DNA of 23,092 bases from Physocladia obscura (Eukaryota; Chytridiomycota; Chytridiomycetes; Chytridiales; Chytriomycetaceae): the NCBI GenBank assembly GCA_027596945.1, contig JADGJH010000263.1, positions 1 through 23,092 of the forward strand, given 5' to 3'. This document shows positions 1 through 9,812 of this stretch, in pieces (position 1 is the stretch's first letter; the number at the start of each line of letters is the position of its first letter). The position numbers were made by a program, and so were the translations under genes. Under the pieces are notes generated by a model. That model was not told the origin of the DNA. It did not search any database and worked only from the letters and a program-made list of their open reading frames with translations.

Positions 1-10
1 CCATGCTCAC

Positions 11-1324
11 CTCAATAGTGTCATAAAATTTGCCGATTTTAACACGTCCTTCGTCTAAAAAGACGTTAAAAACAAAAAAAAATTGGCGACAAAAACACAA
101 AAAAAAAAACGAAAAAAAAAAACCCGCAAACCTTCTCTATCTCTTACCATATTCCTTAAAAACACGGCAAGCCTCTCCAACAACTGCATCAACCGCATCA
201 ACAAGCTTACTCACAACTCCCTCCATCGCCTCCATCCGCCCCGACACTATCCCCACCTGCTTCTTCGTGTCCTTCTCAACCTTTGTGTTAGTTATCAACA
301 TCCGCAGCCCCCCCGCGAGCCCTTGAACCTGCATCATCTCACACCCTTTCACATAAACATTCACGCCGCCGAAACACACCACAGTGTTGTCGACGCCACT
401 GACAAGTCCGTGCAGCACTGTTTCGCCACACAGAGCCCATGCATTGATGACAGTACGATCTAGTTGTTGTTGCCGATGCTGATTTTCTGGGATGCTTGTG
501 GTGTTGCCGTTCGTGTTGGTCGCACTGGTTTTGGTGATAGCGGCAGTTTCGGTTGAGGAAATCTTGTTGACATGGCGAAGGAGAGCAGCGGCGAGTGAAA
601 CGCAAAAGGACGCGCTTGATCCTAGGCCGGAGCCTGTTGGGATTTTCGATGTTGTATGGATTTTTATATCCATGAATTGCGTTGTTGGTGTCGTCGACGT
701 AATGCCAATATACAGTACAAGCAGGGTCAGTAACGCACGGCGGCCTGTAGCCGTGCTTTCCACTGTATTCTGTGACACATTTACAGCGATTGTCGCGTCA
801 AGAAACTGTTCCAGAGAATCAATCAACAGTTTGTTGCGACTCAACACTTCGGGGGAAAAGTCAGTAGTCTTGCTGTTTTCAAACGCCGACTGAAGGTCAG
901 TGAGATTCACGCGCAAATCGATGATGCTAACTTCGGGTAAAGATATTATCAAGAATACAGGCAATGGAGAAGGAATATCAGTGGTCGTTGATGATGAAAC
1001 TGTTGTTGTTGTTGACAAGTCAAGTGCACATGCGAGGGCTCGCTTATCCTTGTAAACGACGGCATGCTCGCCAAAGAGAATCAATTTTCCTGGAGCTGTT
1101 GCAGAGCTTGTTCGAGTCGTTAATGACGAAATTTTGCTGCTATTGTCTGTTCTAATTGCTGCTACTGTCGTCCCTGATTCTTGTCGCTGCTTGTTGCGCC
1201 GCTTGGTTTCTCTGTCCTTGGTATTTACGGCTGCAGGACTTGCCGCCCGCTTATTACTTCGGGGGGTTTTGTTCTTGTTGCCCTTTTTTTTATTGCTCAT
1301 TTTTTTTTCAAGAAATCGGCCCAT
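11..1324 (-). CDS. ERG12: Mevalonate kinase, 5' part (3' end off window)
   Basis: GHMP-family kinase that phosphorylates mevalonate in sterol and isoprenoid synthesis. Exon 1 is 1324-148; intron 147-55 starts GTAAGA and ends TTTTTAG; exon 2 is 54-11 and is followed by a GTGAGC donor at 10. Exon 2 keeps the frame and ends FYDTIE. Visible motifs are APGKLILFGEHAVVY (residues 77-91, K80 matching the family's N-terminal active-site Lys), the phosphate loop IPTGSGLGSSAS (228-239), E301 in CGETVLHG, and SGVDN with the expected catalytic Asp at 312. The C-terminal part, including the usual GAGGGG loop, lies beyond the left edge. About 70 residues rich in Lys, Arg, Ser and Thr precede the kinase core, which is longer than usual. 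The start at 1324 is the first ATG after an in-frame stop; ATG at 1300 is an alternative. Identity is sure; the N-terminus is less so. Confidence 0.93.
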
Positions 1325-3501
1325 TTCCCAAACAAAATATTAATATCTTCACACCAGAAACTAAAAGAAAACTAAAAAGGAGATTAAGAAAAAAGAAATT
1401 AAATTTACATACTACGCAAGACGAGAAAGCAAATATGGAATTTTAAGAGTCACTTTCATTGCACCAGTATGCTTAAGGTTGTTATATAACCAAAATCAGA
1501 ACTTTGCCAAGATGCAGAAGTTCGTTTTCCATCAAGTTCTTGACTAGTTTTTGTTCAGTGTAACTTTTTGAGGCACAAACTCAAGATTTGATACAATATA
1601 GTAGCTTTGGATTTTTACATAGAAGCTGATGCTGAGGTAAGAATTATGTGCAACTGAGAGTGATTATTAACTGTTAAAACTACAATGGCATCCTGCAAGA
1701 ATATCACTGCTCATGGTGCCAAGGTTGTCATTGAGAAGAGGGAGAAGGGTGAATCCTATTGGATACAATCACTTCTGACCCAGATATTTTCATGATCTTA
1801 GTTAGCTCATGAACAGAGTTACAACTTATGATGGGATTATTTTAACTTTGAAACAAAAATTTATACATATATATAAAGTTTTTGGTCTTCATTTTTGTTT
1901 TTTTTTGTTTTCAGACATTTTATCAGCTGTTTTGCTCACAAAATTGGATTGTACACTGGAATATATATTATCATTTATTTAAGATTAAAATAATTATTAT
2001 CATTAATTTACTGTATATTTTTCTTGTTTATAAATAAAAAACAGCAGCCCACACCATGGTAATATGGGTTTGGTCGCAGAATAAGGATCTTTGATCTTAT
2101 TTATACAAATTTGAGGTCATCCACAAAACTAAAGGGAGCCATAATATGTTGTACAGGATGGGTAGAGTACAGGTTTGCTTTCATAGATTATTTATTACAA
2201 TTAAGATCTTAACCAAGTCTGTGGAGATTGTGTTGTGCAGGATGGTTGGATTCAAATAAATAACTATACTATCTACTTCCTATACTCCTAGTCAACTGTC
2301 ACAGTGCTCATGCAAAACAACTGGTAACCAAACCAACTGAGTTTTGTGATGATAGCATCAATAAAAAACTATTGTGTTGAAGATAATCATTATTTAAATT
2401 ATTCTGGCAAAAGCTCGATGTTGTAACAGTATGTTCCAAGGTTGTCCACCAACAAAATTGGTATCAAAGAAAATTATTTTGCATGACTTTTAGAATTGAA
2501 AACAATCCTGTCTCACTGAAAAAAAAATTATAGACAAATAAGGAAGTGCAATTTTTTGGCTGCACAACTGATAGGCTACAACTGTAAATTGAATATTTCT
2601 AAGGCATCAACATTGCAAAACATGAATAATTCCAATCACAAATCAAATGAAACTTGCCATGGATTATCTCTCTTAATAAAAATTTAGTCGATAATATTAT
2701 TGTTAGTCAAGTTAAATTTTTTTGAATTATTATTTTCAAGTTTCAACATTGATATTTTGAAGCTTAGCTTGTTTTGACGATAAAATTCAGGCCAATGTAC
2801 AAAATCGTATTGATTCCAGAGTTTTTGCAGGTTTTGAGCTAAGTCAATTCTTATGATCTATGATAAATCCGTTGTACCAGCTATCAGAATTCCAGATTGG
2901 AAACTTGAACTAATTTGATGGATTCTGTGCTTTCATTCATGCGAGATAATTCGAGGTGCCGTCTCATTCTCCAAATTATTTTTCTTGAGATTAAACTCTT
3001 TGCATTCGTGCCTGTATACGTGACTTGAGAAGCTCCTTGTCATAAATATTTCGGGAACTTCAAAACTAATAGGTTCAGTTGAACCAAAAATAAGAAGGAC
3101 CACTTTTTGAGGGCAGTATTTGTATGTTGTAAGCTTGATTGTTTCAAGGGTCCTGCTAGATTGTTTCAACAAAAAGAGTTTCCAAGAATTGGTTTTCAAC
3201 TGAATCGAATGGAATTGATAACCTTTTTGTTTTAGGTTGTCTTGGGGGGGCCGTTGTTGACACTTTCAACAAGTTAACAATAGCGTTTGGAAAAACAGGG
3301 GTACTGATTCTTTGTTTTTTAAAGAAGAGTCAGGCGTGACTGAATATTGTTCAAAATTCAGTAATTGAAATGAAACAACAAACGGTTCAAAGTGGAGGAG
3401 TTTCAAAATAATGACTTGTCAAATTTATTCTCGGAGTATTGAGTTTCAACGGGTTTCAGGATGATTTAAAATAAAAATAGGTATTTAGGCGATAGAAATT
3501 T

Positions 3502-3545
3502 TATCTTTGTGATATTTACACCTTTCACTGAAATACACAAAGATA
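3502..3545. repeat. Inverted repeat / stem-loop
   Basis: Bases 3502-3511 (TATCTTTGTG) are the exact reverse complement of 3536-3545 (CACAAAGATA). After a single bulged A at 3512, the next five bases (TATTT) pair with AAATA at 3531-3535. This gives a 15-bp stem around a 13-nt loop. It lies about 360 bp upstream of the GNAT start. It could be a structured RNA element, a small inverted-repeat relic, or chance in AT-rich DNA. Confidence 0.5.
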
Positions 3546-3893
3546 TGCTGGCACTTATTTAAATAATTACAGTTTTCGCTGAAACCCGCAAAAAAATTTT
3601 ATTACATATATACAGTGAATTGGAGTGATTTGATGCGCGAGTTGTTGAGAGTAAAATGATTAGAACACGGCCCCTTTGAAAGACAGTGTCCACCAATTAT
3701 TTAGTCGAAAAAAATTACAATTTTGACCGTAACAACTAAAAATCACGCAAATAATCCCTCTTTTATATTCAGTGATAGCTGGCGTAAATTTAAAGTTAAA
3801 TTCATTAGAGTGTGCTACTGTGACAAATACAACAATTCAAATTTTATTAGCACAGAAAAATGTGTGTAACCGTGATGAATCATTTGTTTCATT

Positions 3894-3899
3894 ATGTGA
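3894..3899 (+). promoter_or_regulatory. Minimal start-stop upstream ORF (ATG TGA)
   Basis: An ATG followed directly by TGA sits three bases before, and in frame with, the GNAT start at 3903. If it lies in the leader, this start-stop element could hold ribosomes and lower translation of the main frame. The transcript start is unknown, so a role is only inferred. Confidence 0.35.
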
Positions 3900-3902
3900 A
3901 TC

Positions 3903-4442
3903 ATGATTTTTGTAAAGGCGACATTGGAACAAGTCGACACATTCCGCAGTCTGGCAATAGAGACCTTCATCGAGACGTGGAGGCATGCATACACAGCATC
4001 TGATCTTGAACAGCACATTGCTACACAGTATACTCTCGCGCAATTTGTGGAACAATTACAAACCGAGCAGGTCTATCTTTTCTGTGACGATAACGACACA
4101 AAAGCGACAGTTCCATTCGGATGCTGCCAACTCAAGCAAATTGGTGTCCCTGGTGAGCAAAACGATGATATTCAAGATTACACATGCTGGAAGCTTTACC
4201 GCTTCTATATGAGGGCGAATTGCCAGGGAAAAGGAATTGGCGGTGAATTTATGCGCTTTGCCGAAGTAAAATTGCGAGAACTTGGGGCACGCACGGTTTG
4301 GTTAACTGTCAAGAATACAAACGAAAAGGCGCAAGTTTTTTATACCCGTTTTGGATTTGTGCGGAAGCCGAACACTGCTGTGATCAAAAACATTGGTTCT
4401 TATCCAAGTGAAGAATTTTTATTCAAAAAAGACTTGAAATAA
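3903..4442 (+). CDS. GNAT-family N-acetyltransferase
   Basis: One uninterrupted exon encoding 179 residues, the normal size for a single GNAT domain. The acetyl-CoA binding motif A is clear: LYRFYMRANCQGKGIG (residues 98-113, with Q108-G-K-G-I-G113), followed by FAEVKLRELGARTVWLTV and the motif B-like NEKAQVFYTRFGFV (140-153). The N-terminal helix region, SLAIETFIETWRHAY then SDLEQHI (from residue 16), resembles bacterial PaiA-like polyamine and related acetyltransferases. The substrate cannot be read from the sequence. An in-frame TGA just upstream fixes ATG 3903 as the first start. It lies alone between two AT-rich spacers; an AATAAA overlaps the stop. Lack of introns and the bacterial-like appearance leave horizontal origin possible but unproven. 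Confidence 0.85.
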   Translation: MIFVKATLEQVDTFRSLAIETFIETWRHAYTASDLEQHIATQYTLAQFVEQLQTEQVYLFCDDNDTKATVPFGCCQLKQIGVPGEQNDDIQDYTCWKLYRFYMRANCQGKGIGGEFMRFAEVKLRELGARTVWLTVKNTNEKAQVFYTRFGFVRKPNTAVIKNIGSYPSEEFLFKKDLK

Positions 4443-5075
4443 ACTTATCAGTCAAATTCTCACGAGATGAATTGAATAGTGATATCGAGCACTTTTTTGA
4501 AAATTGAAAATTTCTTGAGAAAGAAAGATTCAGCCTCTTCTTAATCTTTATTCCTTTAATTTCATATACTGGGGTTAAAGTTCCATACCCAGGTTTAAAT
4601 AAATTTAGGGTTTGCAACATGTCCGTCTGTACTTACTCTTGCAGATATTTGGTCTTTTTGCTGACGCTAACCACCCACAGTACCGGCAGCTTGTCTGTCG
4701 GTGATGTGGTGCACAGCACATTCGCCATACGTGTTGATTTTTTTTCTCGACCAACCATGATTTTCCCTTGTTCTTTCGATTTTTCCACAATTTTTAATTT
4801 TTTTTAATTTTTAATTTTTAGATTATTAAACGTGGATATAAGTTGATCAGAATACTTGTATGGCTAATACTCAGAAATATAGAAGATCAAAAAAGATATA
4901 AAAAGGTTTTAATGGCAGAAGTTTTTGAAAGTGAAACAAATTTTTTTTTCTTTGTTTGTCAGGGCTTCATCACAATAATGTACTTTCACATAATGGTCGT
5001 TTTGGTAAAATAATGCTTCAATTTATTTTAGTATTGAAGCAATTCGGAGACAATAATCAGTAAATGTAAAATTTA
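4443..5075. other. AT-rich spacer with one GC-richer island
   Basis: Downstream of the GNAT gene the DNA is mostly AT-rich with long A and T runs. The exception is 4621-4758, described separately. Nothing else here supports a gene. Confidence 0.5.
4637..4758 (-). other. Possible orphan first coding exon
   Basis: A GC-richer island in AT-rich DNA. On the minus strand an ATG at 4758 opens 40 codons (starting MVGREKKSTRMANVLC and including DKLPVLWVV) that run into a canonical donor GTAAGT at 4636. I found no convincing second exon below it: the nearest acceptors lead quickly to stops. The plus strand also has an open frame (4619-4807) starting MSVCTYSCRYLVFLLTLTT that looks like a signal peptide, so the strand is ambiguous. 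I recognise neither product. It may be a gene remnant. Confidence 0.22.
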
Positions 5076-5312
5076 CTAGAGTAAAATCAGGCCTAAAGAA
5101 AAATAAAACAACAAGTTTACAGAATGCTTAAAATGCAAAGCATTCAAAACTTCGACATACTCTTTTGGCACAATTTTGGAATTACGCTTGGTGGCTGAAA
5201 CGTATTGGGATAGCACCCAAATAGCATTGTAAACTTCTTTTTTCACAATTGACAAATTTAATGAACCAAAGCCCGTTGATGAAAATTCAATAAGTTTGAA
5301 ATCAATGGTCAT
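5076..5312 (-). CDS. Hypothetical small protein, 78 residues
   Basis: An open frame from ATG 5312 to TAG, starting 132 bp beyond the HEATR6 stop on the same strand, after a T-rich stretch. The translation has mixed, protein-like composition (for example VYNAIWVLSQYVSATKRNSK) and a hydrophobic tail (LLFYFSLGLILL), so it could be a small tail-anchored protein. I recognise no family. An alternative is a decayed fragment or chance frame. Confidence 0.28.
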   Translation of the reverse strand: MTIDFKLIEFSSTGFGSLNLSIVKKEVYNAIWVLSQYVSATKRNSKIVPKEYVEVLNALHFKHSVNLLFYFSLGLILL

Positions 5313-5444
5313 GTTTCCAGAAGGGTGAAGAGGTGTGATTCAGAAACAAAAATTTTATTTCAATATGGTGAAATGGAAAGAAAAAAAAAAGTATCTTGAA
5401 AAAAACCCAAATAAATTTTTAAAAAAAAGGGAGAACTAACTCGG

Positions 5445-8400
5445 CTATACGCTTTTGTCAGAAATAATTAAAAGCTTCCTCAAATGGGCCAAACTTTTTC
5501 GCAACTGCCGATTCAAATCACGTTTGTATTTGAACTCGCCAAAACTTGTGCCACCAAGATCATCAACATTCGCACATGCTTCTTCAAGCACCTCGACAAG
5601 CCGCCCAACTCGCCCGTCCCCTATGTATCCTTCAACTTGTGCAATCCCGCCAATTGCCATCGCTGCATTGATTCGTACTTTGTAATTTTTTGAGGCTATA
5701 AGTGCGGTTGCAAGAGAATCAAGAAGCTGTGCAATTGATGCTGGAGCAGGAATATTGTTGTTGTTAGTGACATCTTTGTTATTACTAGTGATAGATGCGA
5801 ATGTTGGCGATTGGAAAAAGTTGTAGGCAGCGTAACATGCGTTCCATCGGGTTTTGAAGGCGCCAGTCGCAATATTTTTTTTTATTGCATCCAGTTCGGC
5901 TTCAAGGTTTTGCGAAAAACAAGTTGATGCTTTTTCGGCAGGTATGACTCGGAGAAAATTTCCAACAGCTCTAACACCGTTGCTTCGACACTGTTTTATT
6001 ATTTCTATTATTAGTCAAATAAAACAAAAAACAAAAAAAGAGTACAAAAAACACAGTGTTCGAATAGTTTACCTTATCATTATCGTTTGCTGAAAAAATA
6101 GCACTTTCTACCAACACCGTATGAATGCTGTCACTAATTTCACTTTTTACTTGATCGTTCCCTTCTAACAACAATGTATCTCCGAGATTTGCAATTGCCC
6201 ACGAAGCTCTGACACGCACTAATACAGCCTTGTCTTTTGCCAATGTCGGAAGTTTAGAAGCTAAAGAAATTATATACGCCAAATCCTGATAAAACAAATA
6301 AAAAGTTAAATAAAAACATTGGGGAAAAAAAAACAAAAAAAAACACGCAACTCGGCTGAACCAATCCAATGTGACCCACAATCCAGAAGTCAAACACGCA
6401 CTACTCCTCACATTTTCATTCCAATCATCAAGCATTTTCAAAACACCGACTTTACAGAGCAGTTGCAAATTTTGTGGAAGTGTTTCAAACACATCAGCAG
6501 GGACATGCCCCAAAACTTCAAGCGCCAACGCTCTGACAGCAAACAAACCATGATTAATTGCATTCACGCATATATATCGTTCCAAAACGGAGCTCCACCA
6601 TTCGCTGCGCTTCAGTATTAATTTTGAGTCCACAGGCAGTGGTTCGGATTTCCTGGCCATAGCATCGGCGGCAGCGACTGCTGCGACAGCAACTTCGGTT
6701 GCAACTGCCGCCGCCGCAAATTGCTCAATAAATTTTACGCATGCGACTTTAACAAGATCCGACGTCTGCTGTATACCTTTATTTTCAACACCATCATCCG
6801 TGCTGCCACTACTTGCATTATTCTCCAAAAAAAATGGAATAAGGATCTGTGGTTCGAAAACAGCACTCCAATCGTCCTTCACCAGAGAAAACTGGTTTCG
6901 AACGAACGCGCAAAGAGTTTCAAGCGAAGCAAGACGAATGTTTTCAATTTCCGTTATTGCTAATGAACTCGTAGTTGTTGTAATATTAGACCTTGGCTTG
7001 AGTGATTTAAATGCTGAGAGTATCAGATTTATTATTCGCGTTTTAGTAACGGCATTTGGAAGCTGAAAACCCGCATCCAAAAGCGCTGCATAAACTTCGA
7101 GCATTGCTACTTGAACTGTATCTGGTCATGAAGAAAATTAAATGAATGCTTTTTTTTTTGAATGAGAGAAGCTGTGTGTTTTGTGTATATGTATGAATGT
7201 TTGAGAGCGAAAGTGAGTACAAACCGTAATCAGCGAACGCCCCAGAAATATCCTGATACGAACAAATAGCATCAAAGCAATCTTGTCGAAGGTCTTTGTT
7301 ATTATTTCCACCACCAGCACTACCTCCACTAAGTCGAGCATATGGACTCTCCCTGATAACCACCACTAAACATTTGAAATATCCCACAACAACAGCGGCA
7401 TCCGCACAAACTGCAGCCATCGCGTTTATGGCACCCAACAAACCCTTATGCATGTCAACCACAAGTCGAGCAAGAGTCTGTGAGAGCGATGTGAAACTTT
7501 GAGTGGCGGTAGGTCGCGGCATATCTTCGGCAACGGCGAGATATGCAGCGCTTCCAGATATCAACGACTGCAACGCAAGCGATGCGGCGATTTTTAGTTT
7601 TGTTGATGCGTTTGGTTTCGACATTATTGCAAATAGGGATTGGTGATGTGGTGGAGATATAAATAAAGGGAGTTTTGTGTATATCTGTTTGGGTTGGGCC
7701 TGAACAATTTTTTTGAGTAATTTTATTTGTTAAAATAATTAATAAATAATAAAGTAAACTACCTTCGCTAGGTGTTGTAAACAGTATAAAGCATTCAGTT
7801 TTACTTTTTCAATAGAATATCGATCGGAATCACCGGAATCTGAAAATTCTGAATCCGATGACTCCGCTTGCGAATGAAGCGTCGGTTGGTTATTGCTTGT
7901 GACCGATGACCATGATCTCCATGAGGAGCCACTTGATCGGCGGTGATGGTTGGGTCCGTTGTTTGCAGAATCAGAAGAAAAAATTAAAGTATGTAGTCGC
8001 GAGCAGAGCTGTGGTGTGCAGATAGCAAAAGCGTTTTTGTTTTCGTTGATGAGAACTTGAATTCCTTTCAGAAGGGCAACGATCATCTGATTTATGTGTT
8101 AAAATAACCGAAAATATTATCGCGCAAAAAACAGAAACCCAAAAAAATTCAGAGGGAGTACCTTATCATAAAGAGTATCATTTCTGAAATTGTCTGATCT
8201 TTTTTCCATAAGACTATCCAAAAAAACTTGAAGAGTTGTTTCTTGAAGGTTCAATGCATTTTTCGAACTTCCAGTTTTCAGACATAGATTCGAAAGACAC
8301 CGAATTGCTGCACGTCGCGATCCTGCCACCAAAGTCCAGCTACTACCACTGATTGTTGAATTGTTTTTCGATCCGCGTGCAATTGGAAGTAACGCCGAAA

Positions 8401-8972
8401 GAAGATTTGGTAGTTTCTGTGGAAAGAATCAACAAAACAAAAACACAACAATATCTGAATGTATCTTTACCTGCTGTATAAGCAAAACACTTCCAATTTC
8501 AATAATCACTGTCGAAAAGCTTTCCAGTACATCTGCCAGATCCGCATCGTCACAAGAAATAATAGCGTCTGCAAAAAAGCCCGATACAAGGTCTGCAACA
8601 GCAGCTTTATCGACGGCATCTGTAAATCGAGTCTACCAGATGAACATAAACAAATAAAATAACACTGAGACATGGCTTGGTATGGGGGGTGGAAAAAAAA
8701 AAGGACCATTGAGAAAGACGTTGAAATCGAGTGGCATATTGATGCAAGCTTGAAAGAGTCGGATTCTAATCGAGCGTGGGCAAAGGCAACACGCAGTTGT
8801 TGTAGATTCTGGGGGAAAGAAATGTAAAACACAGCGAAGGGTTTGTTTGTTTTCATACAGTTGCAGCGAACTGAGCAGCGGGGGTCTTGGCAGAATGATT
8901 ATTATTAATGCCGGCAGTGGAATGCTTTGATACGGCCAGTTTCTGATTTGGCGGAGCAGTGGCTAGTGACAT
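5445..8972 (-). CDS. HEATR6: HEAT repeat-containing protein 6 (HEATR6-like)
   Basis: Nine exons: 8972-8859, 8808-8707, 8632-8471, 8416-8162, 8086-7763, 7699-7225, 7121-6352, 6285-6073 and 5990-5445. Introns are 50-103 bp and the model closes in frame at 986 residues (human HEATR6 is about 1180). After short helical repeats comes an acidic serine stretch, ESSDSEFSDSGDSD (residues 286-299). Next is the DUF4042 region starting at KVKLNALYCLQHLAK and including SFTSLSQTLARLV and CLVVVIRESPYARL. C-terminal HEAT repeats carry VRVRASWAIANLGD, SNGVRAVGNFLR and KTRWNACYAAYNFF (from 851), the last being the strongest HEATR6 signature. The tail FGEFKYKRDLNRQLRKSLAHL also fits the family. It is an alpha-solenoid scaffold of poorly known function. 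Two donors are weak (GTCC at 8706 and GTTGCG at 6351). The start at 8972 is chosen for size; an in-frame ATG at 9140 exists but overlaps the LC8 promoter. Confidence 0.93.
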
Positions 8973-9255
8973 GTTCAAATGTTGGACTTGGAGATTTCGA
9001 TGATTGATTTTTCGATGATTGTCAGTGAAGCAACAAAAAACACGAAAAAGGTTTGTCTTTTTTGATTCCAACGAGTTCCTCGCAGCGGTCAATCCGAACG
9101 AGAGCCAGCAGCCTGCATTGGATCTGCTTAAAGCAAACAACTGGCGGCGGTGGCGGCGATTACCCTGCTTTTACCGGAACACTCCTAGTCTCACTTGCAA
9201 AATACTAAAACAAAAAACAAAAAAACACTTCGCACTACCCATCCATGCAGTCATT
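8973..9255. promoter_or_regulatory. Shared divergent promoter region, HEATR6 / LC8
   Basis: 283 bp separate the two divergent start codons, so both promoters must fit here unless leaders are spliced. The DNA is mixed in composition with an A-rich stretch just before the LC8 start. No TATA box or other clear core element is evident. Confidence 0.5.
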
Positions 9256-9661
9256 ATGAGTGACCGCAAGGCCGTCATTAAGAACGCTGACATGAGCGAG
9301 GAGATGCAGCAGGATGCTGTCGACTGCGCCACTCAGGCCATGGAAAAGTACAACATCGAAAAGGACATTGCAGCCTTCATCAAGCGCGAATTTGACAAAA
9401 AATACAACCCAACCTGGCACTGTATTGTTGGAAGGAACTTTGGTTCCTACGTGACGCACGAGACAAAGGTATTAATCCATCTCGCCTCCTCTATCTGCCG
9501 TGTCTCTTTTAATCTTGTTTCCTGTGGACCCCTGTAGCATTTCATCTACTTTTATTTGGGTCAGATAGCCATTCTTCTTTTCAAGGTAAGAGAGTTGCTT
9601 ATTATTGTTATTTATTTATTCATTGTTGACGCATCGTCTTTATTTTGCTCAGTCTGGATAA
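9256..9661 (+). CDS. DYNLL1: Dynein light chain LC8 (DYNLL type)
   Basis: Three exons, 9256-9468, 9538-9585 and 9653-9661, give an 89-residue protein, exactly the usual LC8 length. The sequence is nearly that of animal LC8: [20 protein letters not shown] at the N-terminus, [20 protein letters not shown] (residues 48-67), then [18 protein letters not shown] at the C-terminus. LC8 is a dimeric hub of the dynein motor that binds short linear motifs of many partners, and also serves axonemal dyneins in flagellate cells. The last exon codes for only Ser-Gly-stop; its acceptor TTGCTCAG is clean and the family ending KSG confirms it. RCE1 follows in the same direction 151 bp later. Confidence 0.97.
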
Positions 9662-9812
9662 TACTGGAGCGACTTGATCGTTTCTTGGATTGTTTTGCCG
9701 TGTTCTTTTATATTTTTTTTTCTTTTTCTTCAATAAACCCAGTCTTTTTTGAAATTGTTGGCTGGTTTTTGATTTGATTGGGATTTGATTGAAGGGAAAT
9801 ACTTTGAATTGA

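Larger units (their letters stand above)
1325..3902. other. AT-rich spacer without a supported gene
   Basis: About 2.6 kb between the divergent mevalonate kinase and GNAT genes. It must hold both promoters. No long open frame with recognisable protein similarity was found on either strand. A short open stretch at 1684-1794 has GC-ending codons but matches no family I know. A minus-strand frame at 2933-3199 (88 codons) is also unrecognised. Two near-identical 14-base words (GTTGTACAGGATGG at about 2148 and GTTGTGCAGGATGG at about 2232) lie about 84 bases apart. A stem-loop at 3502-3545 is listed separately. Confidence 0.6.

Noticed and set aside
83..893. Open frames on the plus strand inside the mevalonate kinase region
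   Set aside because: They are antisense to a clear kinase with GHMP motifs and show no family similarity.
1684..1794. Short frame MASCKNITAHGAK... with GC-ending codons
   Set aside because: Only 36 codons, no recognised family, no continuing exon; kept only as a remark on the spacer.
3903..4442. Horizontal transfer of the GNAT gene from bacteria
   Set aside because: Lack of introns and a PaiA-like N-terminus are suggestive, but GNAT proteins are too widespread to claim transfer without a tree.
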